Origin: Smittium culicis
Taxonomy: Eukaryota > Kickxellomycota > Harpellomycetes > Harpellales > Legeriomycetaceae
DNA length: 51,076 bases
Assembly (NCBI GenBank): GCA_001970855.1
Contig: LSSN01000102.1
Span: 1-51,076, forward strand
Direction of reading: 5' to 3'
Of the stretch, positions 1 to 10,930 are shown in pieces. The notes under the pieces were generated by a model. That model searched no databases and had not been told where the DNA came from. It worked only from the letters and a program-made list of their open reading frames with translations. Numbering within the stretch: the stretch's first letter is position 1; each line of letters starts with the position of its first letter. Both the position numbers and the translations under genes were made by a program.

Positions 1-327
1 AGACAGGAAAAACGTAACCTTTTTATACTTTTTCCGTTGCTTGGTTTTAGGTCATAAACTTCAAAGAAAAACTACAGAATAAACTAAAAAGAAAGCTATA
101 GAAAAATATCTGTTTGATTAATAATCCAACTTGATTAGTAATCAAAATAAATCGTTATCGATGTTTAAAAATATGAATACGTAAAATTATTACATAACAA
201 TTAAAATCGATAAGAAATTTCGGAAATGTTCTAAAACGTTTCATAACATTCTAGAACATTGCTTCTGATGATATTTGAATGTTCCGGAATATTCTAGAAG
301 GTTATAGAAAGTTCCATTCATGACAAT
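1..327 (-). repeat. Left inverted-repeat arm: heat-shock promoter cassette
   Basis: This stretch is the reverse complement of 6028-6347 with only scattered differences, judged by eye at roughly 90% identity; it starts at the window edge, so it may extend further left. Read on the minus strand it holds TTC/GAA pentamers spaced 5 bp apart (heat-shock elements, about 230-315), a CGAT-rich middle, and a TATA box (TATAAAAAGG, complement of 18-27). The promoter therefore points left, out of the window. Homology stops sharply near 327, at the sequence ccattcatgacaat shared by both arms. Confidence 0.85.
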
Positions 328-432
328 TATTTTAATTACATTTTAAATAATTTTATTGATTTCAAAAAAAAAAAACCAAAAACAATAAAAAATAAAAAAT
401 AACAAAAATTTAAAGGAAACTCCGATTAAACC

Positions 433-940
433 ATGTCTAAAGAATCGTTCGAAAACTCATAATCTCAAACATCCTCTGAGATCATTGCTAATTCTGCTGA
501 GCCGATAGTTCTAAAGAAGAAAAGGCAAGCAGAAAACAAAAACCCTCCACTTATTTATGGAAGACTAGATCCAGGAAAATGATTCTCCTTGTTAATTGAT
601 TCTATAATTTTGATTCTTCTAATATTTTTCTGAAAATCATCTTTTATAATTTAGCTTTTATGATTATAATTATTATTTCAAACTAAAATTGATAGTTTAA
701 TGAATCAAACCAATGAATACCTTAATATATTGAACAAATAATTCTAATTATAACAAAATTAATTTCGCAAAACTTGGGGTGAAACCAGAAAAGATAAAAG
801 CCGAAATCTAAGAGCAGTAGAATCATTTAAAGAATAGAAATGTTAAATGGAAAATGGAAATAAGGCTAAACTAAAGAATTTAGCATTTGATTGAAAAAAT
901 TCAGTTTTTTCAACTGAGTACTGATAAAATAAACACTTTT
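433..940 (+). pseudogene. Decayed small membrane / coiled-coil protein, copy A
   Basis: From ATG 433 the frame reads MSKESFENS, stop, SQTSSEIIANSAEPIVLKKK and then AENKNPPLIYGRLDPGK, stop. Beyond the stop at 580-582 comes a hydrophobic stretch FSLLIDSIILILLIFF (one membrane span), followed by polar coiled-coil-like residues (about 676-741 and 776-940). Stops are TAA at 460 and TGA at 580, with further TAA/TAG in the coiled-coil part, at places where Gln or Trp would read smoothly. Copy B at 5283 aligns along the same layout: PI(V/I)L(R/K)K, AE-K, IY--L-P, SLL, then hydrophobic. The family is not recognised. Homology is by eye and frame shifts are needed, so treat it as a relic. Confidence 0.4.
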
Positions 941-3900
941 CATAATTTAATAATTCTTTTATATCAAACTATAAACTATATATTGTTTTAATAAGTATAA
1001 GTCAAATTATAAACCATCAATAAACCCAACTTTATCATGAACCCTATGTGCAGATGCTCAAATTAACTGAAAAATTCGGCAGTAGTTGCTTACTCTTCTA
1101 CATATATTTTAAAAATTTTTTCGTTACTATAGTTAAAAGCATGTATTACAAATCTAAAATAAAGCTTATATCACAAATTTATAAATAGCTTTAAATTGAA
1201 ATAATTTATATAATTTGTAAAGGAGTTTTAAACACTAACACTTTTATTTTTTTTATATTATAGTTTCAATCCCTTCTTCTCTGAAAATTACGTAAATTTT
1301 TTGCAGTTGAAAATCATATATTAACTTCAATCACTGCAAGACTAGTTTTATTTGAATAAGCGTTGCTTAAACATAAACTAGTTCATTTTACATCAAAATA
1401 TCAAATTCATGAAAAAATGTGATTAAAATATTTTGAAAAAATAAAAATTTTTAGCTCATTCAGAGTTTAATTTTAAGATTTTAAATTTATAAAAACGCTT
1501 CTCAGGAATTTGAAAAAATCCCCAGTAGTATGAAGCTGCTAGAGTGGCGGGGAGGGGTCGGTTGAACTGAGATTATATAATATTTATTTAATTTTTTAAA
1601 TATTTTTTAATATTTTTTTGCATATTTTTAAATTAAGTGTAATAAACTTGCTAAAAAAAAATCACGTCAGATTAAATGGTTGATTATCGTTGCTTTTAAA
1701 ATTCAATATAATTTCAACTTTATAACTTATGATATATTACAATTTCCTAATACAGTAATAATTAATACGCATAAAAATAATTCTTGTTTATAATAGTAAA
1801 ACCAATTATAAAGTAGTGTAATTTAATAAATTAAATGCAAAAATAGTGAATAAAAAATACGTAAAAGTATTTCTAATAAATTTTTCTAGCGTTTTTTTAT
1901 CTCTTACTATTTTATTTGAGGCTAATAAATCTCAAAAATTGGTCGTGTAGCTTTCATGTTAGTAGATCATGTATTAGATTACTTTTTTAATTTTTAATTA
2001 TAATTATTTTATGATATAATTATATTGAATATTAATTTCATTTTAAAGCTGAAATTAATAGATCTTCACATTTATATATTGTACTATATAATTTAAACTT
2101 TTTCACTTAATTTAAATGAAAGAAATAACAAAATATTGATATTAATGTACTAAATTTCTATATTTTAAGAGTAGCTGAAACAAATATTTATATATTTTTA
2201 GACTCATACAGATTAAATTTTTAATCAGAAAATTTTATATTAATTAATTCTCCAAAAATGAAGCTAGGGTAATATCTTTCAAAAATCAACCACATTTAAA
2301 ATGCAAAGTGAATTTATTATTCGATATATTTTTTAATTATGTGAAGTAAACTGAAAAAATGTTTCATTTGATTATGCCTCAATTACGAGACTCTTCTTAG
2401 AATTCGATCGTATTTTCCAAAATTAACAGTTTTAATGGTGTGTTCATACTCTCATTGAATAGCTTCACATTTTATTACTATATCATTTTATCATTTAATA
2501 ACCAAATGAATCAATGAATCTACTATTTGATACTCTAATTGACTTCCCTGAACGAACATTTCATTCTGTTTAAACTCAATTTATCGTTTAGAGAATTCTA
2601 AAACTACTAGTATTTTTTTTGAATTCGTAAGAAAATTATATATTTCAAAATCTAGTTTCCATTAAAAAATAAATATTTTTTATTATGATCTATTAGATTA
2701 TTCAGCATTTTTTATAACACCATTCAAAGACTATAATACAATTACTAATCATGACCTTTCGCATTATTATTTTCTTTTTTAGTTTCGATTTTTAAATACA
2801 AATCACTAGTGATAAATCCCCACATAACACGGTACCTTTTAAAGCAAAAGTAAAATAACCAGTTGATATTTATCAATATTACGAATAATGACAAACATTA
2901 TAATGTTTATATAAAGGTAAATTATGATTTTAATAAATTTTTACTTGTTTAAATGAAAATTATGTATAAAAAAAATGACTATTATAATTATGCGACTTGA
3001 TTTTTGAATTTAAAAAACATATATAAACACTATGAAATTTGCTTATGTAGCTTAATATCTTTTTTTATGTTTTCCTTTTAATATTATTGTCTAGATTTAT
3101 AATATACTATAATTGCTCAAAGCTCCAAAATTGTTTAAAAATCGCAGTTATCATAACTAGTTAAGGCAAATGAATTGATTTCATACGATCATTGTTTTTT
3201 TCATTCTAATTATCTAAATTATTACCTGTTAACTCAGAGGTTTAAAGAAAAAAGGTAATATGGTGATCGAAATAAATGAAGTATAGAAATAGTAGATTAA
3301 CGAACTGACAGGGATAGGTATCGATTAATAAATGACTATCTTGAGGTATTAATCCTTATTTATATGTATTTTATCAACCTCTTTATCGATTCGAATGGCT
3401 GTTTGCCACTTTTCTTTGGTGCATTTTACAATTCAGATTAAAAAAAATAATTAAAGCACCTGTAATTTAATATTTACTACTAAAATTTCGTCTTATAAGT
3501 ATTTTTATTATTATTATTTTCTACTACTATCAGAATTTTAATGTTTCAATCTTATAATAGTGCCGTATATTTAATAGAAAGATATCACTTAAATGTTCTA
3601 GGGGAAAGATATGCTTGAAATGTAAAACCTGAAAGAAAAAAATATTATGGTAAAAATCAAAGCATATAATATATAAGAAAATGAGAAGAATGAGGGAAAA
3701 AATTTTTTATCTTGTGATTTTACCTTAAAATATTTAGCTTAATATTAAACCTTGTATTAATAATTGCTTTTTGTTGATTTTCCAAGATAAAAAAAATATT
3801 CGCATATTTCTGTCAAAGATTCGTTAAATTTATTTAGTTAGATTAGCTATTTCACGATTAATCAAAACCGAGCTCCAATGATAATCAATGAAGAAAAAAA

Positions 3901-5282
3901 ATGGATAAAACAATATTATTATTTATTTTTGCTGACTTGCCTGATAGAAAGATATTTATCTAAAAAGCGTTAACATAAAACTGTGATTATATCGATTATA
4001 GCTTAATATTAATATATTAATTTTATATGTATAGTAGTTTTTATTGACTACTTTACCTTTATTTTCAATTAAGGTTTTAAAATTTAGTTCGCCTACAGAG
4101 GAATCCTTTTAGGTTCAATGGTTTTTAATTTACTTAGACAAAATATTGTAAGCTTTCATGTGAAAAATAATTAAAAAAACTAAGATTTGAAGTATTGAAT
4201 ATAAAAAAAATAAGTAAATATTAAATATTAAACTAAACGCTCTTTTAAAGTTAAGCTTCTGCTTATTTTCTCACTTTTTTAGTTTTTCCTTTAAATGTAT
4301 TTATTTGAGGAAGATTTATTTTTTTATAAAACAAAGTAATAAGAATTTTTACTATAATTTTCGAGAGAGTTTCACTTTTTATACTTTTCTTACCTATTTA
4401 TATTATATAAGTAAAAAAAACCTGCTAAACTTTGTTTTCAATTTATCATAAGGCATTTTATTTTTTCGATTTATAAAGTTTTGCTTTTTTTTTTTTGGTA
4501 GATTATTTTCACTGAATAAATCAATTCTCTTTTTAAATTCAAAATAGGCGAATCGCCTTTCAATCTTCTAATCGATTAATTGTAAAGTAATCTATCAATT
4601 CCTTATACTCGACTTATTCTCTCTACTTTATTGTTTTTCTTGGTGTTTTTATTTCATTCAAAATAAATTTATATACGATTTTATTTTTGTATAAACAAAA
4701 ATCAATATATAATCTTTTTGTTTTCCTTGTGGTAGATTTACACTACTACATACATATGTAGAAGTAATATCAATCTTGGTTCTAGAATTATTTATGAGAA
4801 TTATTAATAGGTTTTCGAAATAATTATTTAATTTGACCATCTCAAATAAAAGGATATTGCAAAGACAGTCGCAATGAAATTTTTTATAAAGAAACCATAA
4901 AGAGTGTATAACAGTGAATAAGTTATTTACAATAAATAAAGTTTGAATGCAAGTTAAAATAAAAATTAAAAGGTATGCTGATCTAAATTTAGCTACTACA
5001 AAAAATATGGCATAAAAGTCGCTGTTGACGGCGTTACTAGAAGAAAGGCATCGATAAAATCAAAGATTAACATTTTTCTAAGCGTCACGAATTTTTATTA
5101 AAATCAAATTACCCAACGTAAAGCCTTAAATTATACGCACAGTATATAGTTTATATCCCTATACATACTCTAATAAAAACATTCAATTTATTTCAGTCTG
5201 ATAAAAAAACAATAAAAACATCTATTTTTTATTATAAATTAAATACAATTTTACTATTACTATACCAAGTTAACTCAACATA
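941..5282. other. AT-rich stretch without a recognisable gene
   Basis: Apart from the truncated SINE-like copy at 1519-1661, I see no coding segment, RNA gene or clear repeat here. The 60-residue ORF at 4658-4840 on the minus strand is uninformative. The composition is dominated by A/T homopolymers and short AT repeats. Confidence 0.6.
1519..1661 (+). repeat. Truncated SINE-like copy 1 (3' half)
   Basis: It shares with 42041-42172 (+) and the complement of 49798-49955 a core reading gctgctagag(c/t)ggcgg, then ggaggggtcggttgaa, an A/T-rich stretch and an end near aataaacttgcta. Only the 3' portion of the full element at 49756-50271 is present. It ends in an A-run rather than the (AAT)n tail. 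The GC-rich core stands out from the surrounding AT-rich sequence. Confidence 0.6.
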
Positions 5283-6113
5283 ATGACTACCGAAAACGCT
5301 ACTGATCTTGAAAGAGAATCATTTCAGGAAATTCCAACTAATTCAACCGTACCGATAATTCTTAGAAAAAATGGGCATGCCGAAAAGAAAACCCTCTAAA
5401 TATATATGTATATATAATATTATTCTTCATATATGTGGGATTAATTCCATTAGAGGATATTTCACTACTAGCTTTTATCTCACTTATCTACTATATTTTT
5501 ATTTTTAAACCATATTAGAAAATAAAACCGAATTATTGCCTGATTTAACCAATAAATTTGCCTATATAAATAAAAAAATTGAATTTCTGAGAAAAAACAT
5601 TCAATACCTACTTTAGATCATAATAGACTGTTATTTAGGACAAATAGTATATTTATCTATTGATTTGTGCTCTTCTTAGACCACATTTCTCTTTATTGGT
5701 TGATATAAATAAATTTTATAGTAAAAATGAGAGTCTAAAAATAAAAAATACAAGATATATAAACCGTGAGCATCGCCTACCTTATACAATCGGCCATTTA
5801 TAAAGCCGCATTTCGCGCTTAATATAATTTTAAATTCTAAAAAATTATTCCAAAATATATACTATTAAAACACAATAAATGATTTAAAAATTATAAGTAA
5901 TATGAATAATGCTCAACAAAAAAGGCAGAGCAAAAACAGAGTTGTGAAGCTCTTAGACTCCAAATTCAACCGCTCAACGCAGAACTTGAAAATTTTCAAA
6001 TATTTGACAACCCATTCAGTCAAGGTGATTGTCATGAATGGAACTTTCTAGAGTGTTTCGGAATATTCAGATATCATCAGCTGCAATGTTCTAGAATGTT
6101 ATGAAACGTTCTA
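5283..6113 (+). pseudogene. Decayed small membrane / coiled-coil protein, copy B
   Basis: ATG 5283 opens a 38-codon frame (MTTENATDLERESFQ..., then VPIILRK and HAEKKTL) that stops at 5397-5399. A second frame at about 5426-5518 continues the alignment with copy A: FIYVGLIPLEDISLLAF, then ISLIYYIFIFKPY, a single membrane span followed by a stop. A third frame (5515-5616) gives a coiled-coil-like stretch rich in K, E, L and N. A fourth (about 5912-6113) reads KKAEQKQSCEALRLQIQ and runs into the heat-shock arm that starts at 6028. At least two frame shifts or missing introns are needed. Function is unknown; the layout resembles a membrane-anchored coiled-coil protein. No intact copy is present in the window. 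Confidence 0.4.
6041..6068. promoter_or_regulatory. Heat-shock-element array 1 (six phased units)
   Basis: GAA 6041, TTC 6046, GAG 6051, TTT 6056, GAA 6061 and TTC 6066 follow each other at an exact 5-bp step, the nGAAnnTTCn arrangement bound by heat-shock factor trimers. Two of the six units carry one mismatch. The complementary copy lies in the left arm. Confidence 0.65.
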
Positions 6114-6121
6114 GAACATTT
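6089..6121. promoter_or_regulatory. Heat-shock-element array 2 (up to seven phased units)
   Basis: TTC 6089, GAA 6094, TTA 6099, AAA 6104 (weak), TTC 6109, GAA 6114 and TTT 6119 keep the 5-bp step. The two TTCTAGAA palindromes are perfect. The left arm carries the same array in the opposite orientation. Confidence 0.65.
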
Positions 6122-6320
6122 CCAAAATTTATTATCGATATTAATTGTTCTTACGTAATAATTTTACGTATTCATATTTTTAAACATCGATAACGATTTA
6201 TTTTGATTACTAATCAAGTTTGATTAGTAATAAAACAGTTATTTTTCTATAGATTTCTTTTTAGTTTATTCCTTAGTTTTTCTTTGAAGTTTATGACCTA
6301 AAAACAAGTAACGGAAAAAG

Positions 6321-6330
6321 TATAAAAAGG
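6321..6330 (+). promoter_or_regulatory. TATA box of the heat-shock cassette
   Basis: TATAAAAAGG lies about 200 bp downstream of the second heat-shock array. It is kept in the left arm (complement of 18-27) and in the diverged third copy (49270-49279, tataaaaggg). Confidence 0.5.
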
Positions 6331-6584
6331 TTACGTTTGTCCTGTCTTTAATTCGACATCCAGTATCTTGTATACTTTCTAATAGTAATAAATAAATATC
6401 TTTATAGTAAATATAACTTTTGACTTCACTTGCCTTGCACTCTTGTAACCCAGATCTTGAAAAATTAGTTGATAAATTTATAGACACTCGCCAATAATGA
6501 TTAATCAAAAATAGAAATATTTCTATAATATTCAAGCAACAAAAACTTTGATTAAAAACAGTAAAACAAATCCTTATCTGACAA

Positions 6585-8620
6585 ATGGATACTTACTCTT
6601 GCTTGACCAAGATAAAGAATACGATATATTTGGCTGGTATTTCATATTTAACTGCCTAGAAGTGTTTGGTTTTAATCATAATTTACAAATATATTTAATA
6701 AAATTCAATTAGGGTTTATAACGAATGTGATTATTAAAAAATCGCTAACTGAACCTATCAGTATTGAAAAAAAAGCTGAGACAAGGCGACCCCCTCTTAA
6801 CAGTACTATATAATCTAATAATAGTACCTCTATCTATTAGGATAAAAAAATAAAATAAAATGAATTTTAATGGAATAAGAAAATTTCAATTGCTTAGGAT
6901 ATTCATATGACCTGATAGTTTTTATTAACAATAAAAATGACGAAAGAAGAGTCACAGAAATTATGGATCTTTATTCTAAGGAGTTAAATGTAAAAACAAA
7001 CCAATAAAAGTCTTATAAAATAAAAACAAGATTGCCAGCATTTTTTTTTCTGGATATAAAAATCTTTGAAATTACAAAATTCGTTTAAATATTTTGGGAT
7101 TATATTTAAACCCAATATAATATCAATAAAAAAGAATCAGGATATGCGGATAGAAAAATTAACTACTAAAATATTTGGCCAGTAGAAAATTATCGTTTTA
7201 AGGGAAAGTACTGATATAAAACACTTTTCTGCTATCTAAATTATAGTACCCAGCACATGTAATACCATTCGAAGAAAATTTTATATGAAAATTTTAAAAA
7301 GTAGCAAATAATTTTATATTTGGCAATAAGAAAACGCAATTTAAAATTGATACTCTTGAAATGTATAAAAAAAACGGAGGATTGGGACTACTAAATATTA
7401 GCGCTCATTCGAAAGAGCTTTTTATAAAATGAAATGATGTCTTTATAAAGAATAAAATAGCAATGTGAGAAATTTTGGCAAAATCAAATATTCAATATTT
7501 GGGAAATAGATATGGCTTTTTTGAGAAATTTTTGGATAACTGTCGTAAAATATCGCTGAAATAATATTATAGAAGCTTCCTCGAATATTGAGAACGGTAT
7601 TAAAAACTGCAAAAAACATAAAAAATTAAACGATGAAGATATAAGCGATTGTTTTGAATTCATAAAAACACTCAACTTATTGAAGATCAACAAATCATCG
7701 ATACTAATTTTATTATAAAGAGCAAAAATAGTTATTAGATAAAGAATTAAAGATATTTGGACAACTTTTTGATAAATTCGAATTATTATGAGAACCACTT
7801 ATTTTCCATATTTAAAATAGAAATTAATACAAAAAATATTAACTTTGGAGCAAGCTTAAGTAAAATATAATACCATATCACCAATGTAAATAACAAGGAA
7901 TTATTTGCTTATAATATTTCGGTATTAAATTTTTATAAAAAAAATAAAATGAGACAAATATTAGATACAGAAAATATCAAATTTTTATACATAAATGAGA
8001 TAAAATATGAAAAAATGCTAAAATTTACCCAATATTTAGCTGTAATAAAATACAGGAAATTGAACTGGAACCAAGAATTAAAGATTTATATGTTTATTAT
8101 TTCACAACTCCCTGATCTTTAGTGAAAATTAAAAATTTGGAAAAAAAATAACCTTAATAAAATCACAAATATAATAATCGCGTCTAAAAACGCAAGATAA
8201 ATATTCCACATAGTTACTTTTACTGTATGCGAGTAAAATATTTGCAGGAAAAAGTATACAATTATATTTAATCCTATCTTATGGGTAGCGAAACACCTAA
8301 TAAAATGACGAAAAAAATTATCTCTGATTTCTTAGAACAATTGATAAATAAATTTCTAAAGGTGAACATTCTGCATGTATTATACATGTGGGATATTAAA
8401 AAAACAAGTTTTTAAACTCCCCTTTGAGAAACAAGTATTTCTTGGGTAAGATTTTTAAACAGATTGAAATATAATCTAAAGCAGAAAATTACTATGAACT
8501 TTTAACACACAAAAAAATGAGAGCCTTGGTTTTGTGAAATAAACAAAATTTTCCTAATAGAGCCTGGAGGAAATTAAGTGTTTGGAGATAGCTTAAATCT
8601 TCGAATTACCCTTTCTTTTC
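6585..8620 (+). pseudogene. Degenerate L1-like LINE reverse transcriptase (5'-truncated)
   Basis: Reading across frames with stops recovers the L1-type order. About 6585-6671 gives LLLLDQDKEYDIFGW, matching the FLDQEKAYDRVNW block. About 6769-6835 gives LRQGDPLLTVLYNLIIVPL, the RQGDPLSPLLFNL block. About 6890-6950 gives GYSYDLIVFINNK, a decayed YADD catalytic motif. 7228-7290 gives LLSK, stop, YPAHVIPFEENFI. 7374-7395 gives GGLGLLNI. About 8500-8590 gives a C-terminal block with NKQNFPNRAWRKL. In-frame stops TAG 7244, TGA 7430, TGA 7466 and TGA 8535 fall where Trp is expected. No endonuclease domain is seen, so the copy is 5'-truncated. It is dead: catalytic aspartates are altered and frames are broken. 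Confidence 0.75.
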
Positions 8621-9862
8621 TCTTTTTAAATTCTTAAAATTTTACAATACCCTGAATTTTATAAAAACTTTTAATTATTATAGTATAAATTAAAAAAATC
8701 ACAATAAAAAAATTAAATATTTATATATTATATTATCATAGAATTATTAATAGTATGGTAGGATTTAAATCATTTAGATTAGATATAAATTCCCTTAATT
8801 TTATTTAAAAGTAAGAGAAACATTTTTTTCCAAAAGAAAGATAAAATTATGAATACGCAGCGATGTCTTTCTCATAAGATATTGTTATCATCCGTAAAAA
8901 TTTCCTTCACAATGATTTCAGACAGAACTCTATGCTCATTTCACACAGTAATTTTTTGGTCCACTAAATAAAATTTTCAAATACTTGGATGGTTATTATA
9001 AATATTTTCTTCTTGATCTAATTTTTATCAAAGAATTTTTTTATTAAGACCAACCATCCGAAGAAGCAATAACTTTCGCTGAAACATAGCAAAAGAAAAT
9101 CTCTGTTAATTCTCAATTAATTAATCTTTCATTATTTTGTTGTTAGAACTATATAATTTTGAATTTTCCTCATAATTTTTTTTATTAGAAGAATAGTCTT
9201 TTAGTTACGCATTTAAATTCCTAATAATCATCCACAGATTCAGAATCAATTGAAAAAGTTTCAATATAAATTTATTCTCTTGCTTAAATATTCTAAGCAA
9301 TTTATTATAAATTCAGATTTGATTCTGCTACAATATTATTAATGTATAAGTATTATGCTGATAGAAAAATTTAATAATAACTTTATTCACTACATGATTC
9401 AGAATAATTGTGAATACCTTTGGGATTTTGGAGAGCACAATTTTTTCAACTGATCAATACTAATTCTGATCTTTCGTTGACAGTTTAGTATTTGTCTGAA
9501 TTTACGAGATTTTTAAATTGAGAAAAGTTACCATATTATAAATAATGCTAATATAGACCTTTTTTTTCTGAGCATGAGGCAGGCAACTTTCAACTTATCT
9601 ATCATGAAATCTTTTTTATTTGTGTTTTTATTTCGCTAAAATACAAGATTTTCATCAAGTTTCGATCTTAATTTGGGATAAATTAATAGTATATATTATA
9701 TAATGAGCCTGATTCCGATTGTCCTAATCGGCCAATAAGAACACTTATCACCCATTACATTGTTAACAACAGACGATCAAAGCAACTAACTAAAATACTA
9801 AAGCCTACAAGTAACGTACTCAAGGATGGGTATATAAACCAGAGCTTAGCTACCCCCCCCCC

Positions 9863-10051
9863 ATGAGATGGCTAATATTTTCAACGTTATTCTTGTTCCT
9901 ATCTTTTCTTTTACTTGTCCTAGTTCCAGTTTTATATACTTTATTTTATTTCTATTTTCTCATTTACATAAATAACTTTATTCTAGTTCATTACAGATTT
10001 AGCCTGAGGAATATTTTGAAATATTTATTATCATTACTAAATAAAATCTAA
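9863..10051 (+). CDS. Possible small hydrophobic protein (uncertain)
   Basis: A 62-codon frame whose first ~38 residues are almost wholly hydrophobic (L, F, V, Y), which would make one or two membrane segments, followed by a short basic tail. A TATA-like gggtatataaacc lies at 9828-9840 and a run of ten C (9853-9862) directly precedes the ATG. No family is recognised, and long T-rich ORFs arise easily in such AT-rich DNA. The promoter-like context and locally higher GC (9700-9870) are the only reasons to list it. Confidence 0.15.
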   Translation: MRWLIFSTLFLFLSFLLLVLVPVLYTLFYFYFLIYINNFILVHYRFSLRNILKYLLSLLNKI

Positions 10052-10693
10052 TCTGCTTTTATTCACATCAAAAAATGTGGCTGCTACTAATGAACGTAAT
10101 TTTTTTATAGCTATGCTATTATTATTAGAGTTTTACTGTTACTCCTATGTGATCACAGTGCATTATATTTTTTTGATGCTTTATCAACTTTCTATTATAA
10201 AACTTATTAATTCTCAAAATTAAGATTGTTTTATATTATATGCTTTATTATTAATTTTATTCCTATTATTTATTTTTGATTATATATTTAAACATATAAA
10301 GATAAAGCGATAAATTATGATTTTATACTTTTCTTTATCATACTAAGCTCGAATACTTTTTAATAAAATTGTTTTTATATTAGAAAAATGTTAATTTATA
10401 ATGTGCTAATATTAATATAATAACACTATACCATTACAATTATACTATAAAAAAGATTAAAACACAATAAAATTTGGTGATATATTATTTCGATAGGTTT
10501 TAATCACTATTTATAAAAAACGAGCGCCTATACTTATATAATAATATAAAAATATATCTTTAGCATTTGTATTTCATATCATATATAATCAATTAATTTT
10601 TATTTACAAGCTTCACAATATAGTTTTTTTTATACTCAGTGGCTATAACGTATTAAATATAATGTTTATTGAAATAGATGAGAACATTCAATA

Positions 10694-10930
10694 ATGACAG
10701 AAACCTCGAAACCAAAATTTCTTCCAAAAACCCCTAATTTTGATTTTTAATCTTTTGAATAGTTAATTGCTGTAATTTTAATAGGCGAATAATAATAAAA
10801 GATCGATGAATTATTTCTTGAAAATTCTTATATACTATTTGATAGCGCTTGAGGGTGGAGGAAAAAAAAGAAGAATCATGGTCAAATTGAATCTGATCCT
10901 GCTCCTGCTTCTGCGGTTTTTTTTATGTAA
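10694..10930 (+). pseudogene. ORF relic with six in-frame stops
   Basis: From ATG 10694 one frame runs 78 codons before the terminal TAA. It reads MTETSKPKFLPKTPNFDF, then SFE, LIAVILIGE, KIDELFLENSYILFDSA, GWRKKKKNHGQIESDPAPAS. Stops interrupt it at 10748 (TAA), 10760 (TAG), 10790-10798 (three TAA) and 10850 (TGA). Between stops the composition is protein-like (acidic, basic and Pro/Ala runs) and the frame does not change. The stops again fit Gln or Trp codons hit by C-to-T changes. No family is recognised, and it could be chance. Confidence 0.2.

Larger units (their letters stand above)
6028..6347 (+). repeat. Right inverted-repeat arm: heat-shock promoter cassette
   Basis: Inverted copy of 1-327. 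It begins at attgtcatgaatgg and ends at cctgtct, exactly where the left arm begins on the other strand. Within it lie two phased heat-shock arrays, 6041-6068 and 6089-6121, and a TATA box at 6321-6330. The promoter points right, toward the LINE relic that starts about 240 bp downstream. The conserved middle (tacgtaataattttacgta, then cgataacgattt) is also shared between arms. Confidence 0.88.

Noticed and set aside
1..6347. A complete DIRS-type retrotransposon between the inverted arms
   Set aside because: No reverse transcriptase, RNase H or tyrosine recombinase is readable in the interval, and both promoters point outward.
6266..6535. 89-residue minus-strand ORF
   Set aside because: It runs through the right heat-shock arm and its TATA region, so it is a by-product of the repeat rather than a gene.
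433..8620. Altered genetic code (TGA = Trp, TAA/TAG = Gln)
   Set aside because: It would mend the relics, but the MIT, protease, CobW and low-complexity genes read cleanly with standard stops, and the relics also have frame shifts. Decay explains the data better.
8987..9059. Inverted repeat GGATGGTT / AACCATCC
   Set aside because: 8-bp arms with a 57-base AT-rich loop are too weak to call an element or terminator.
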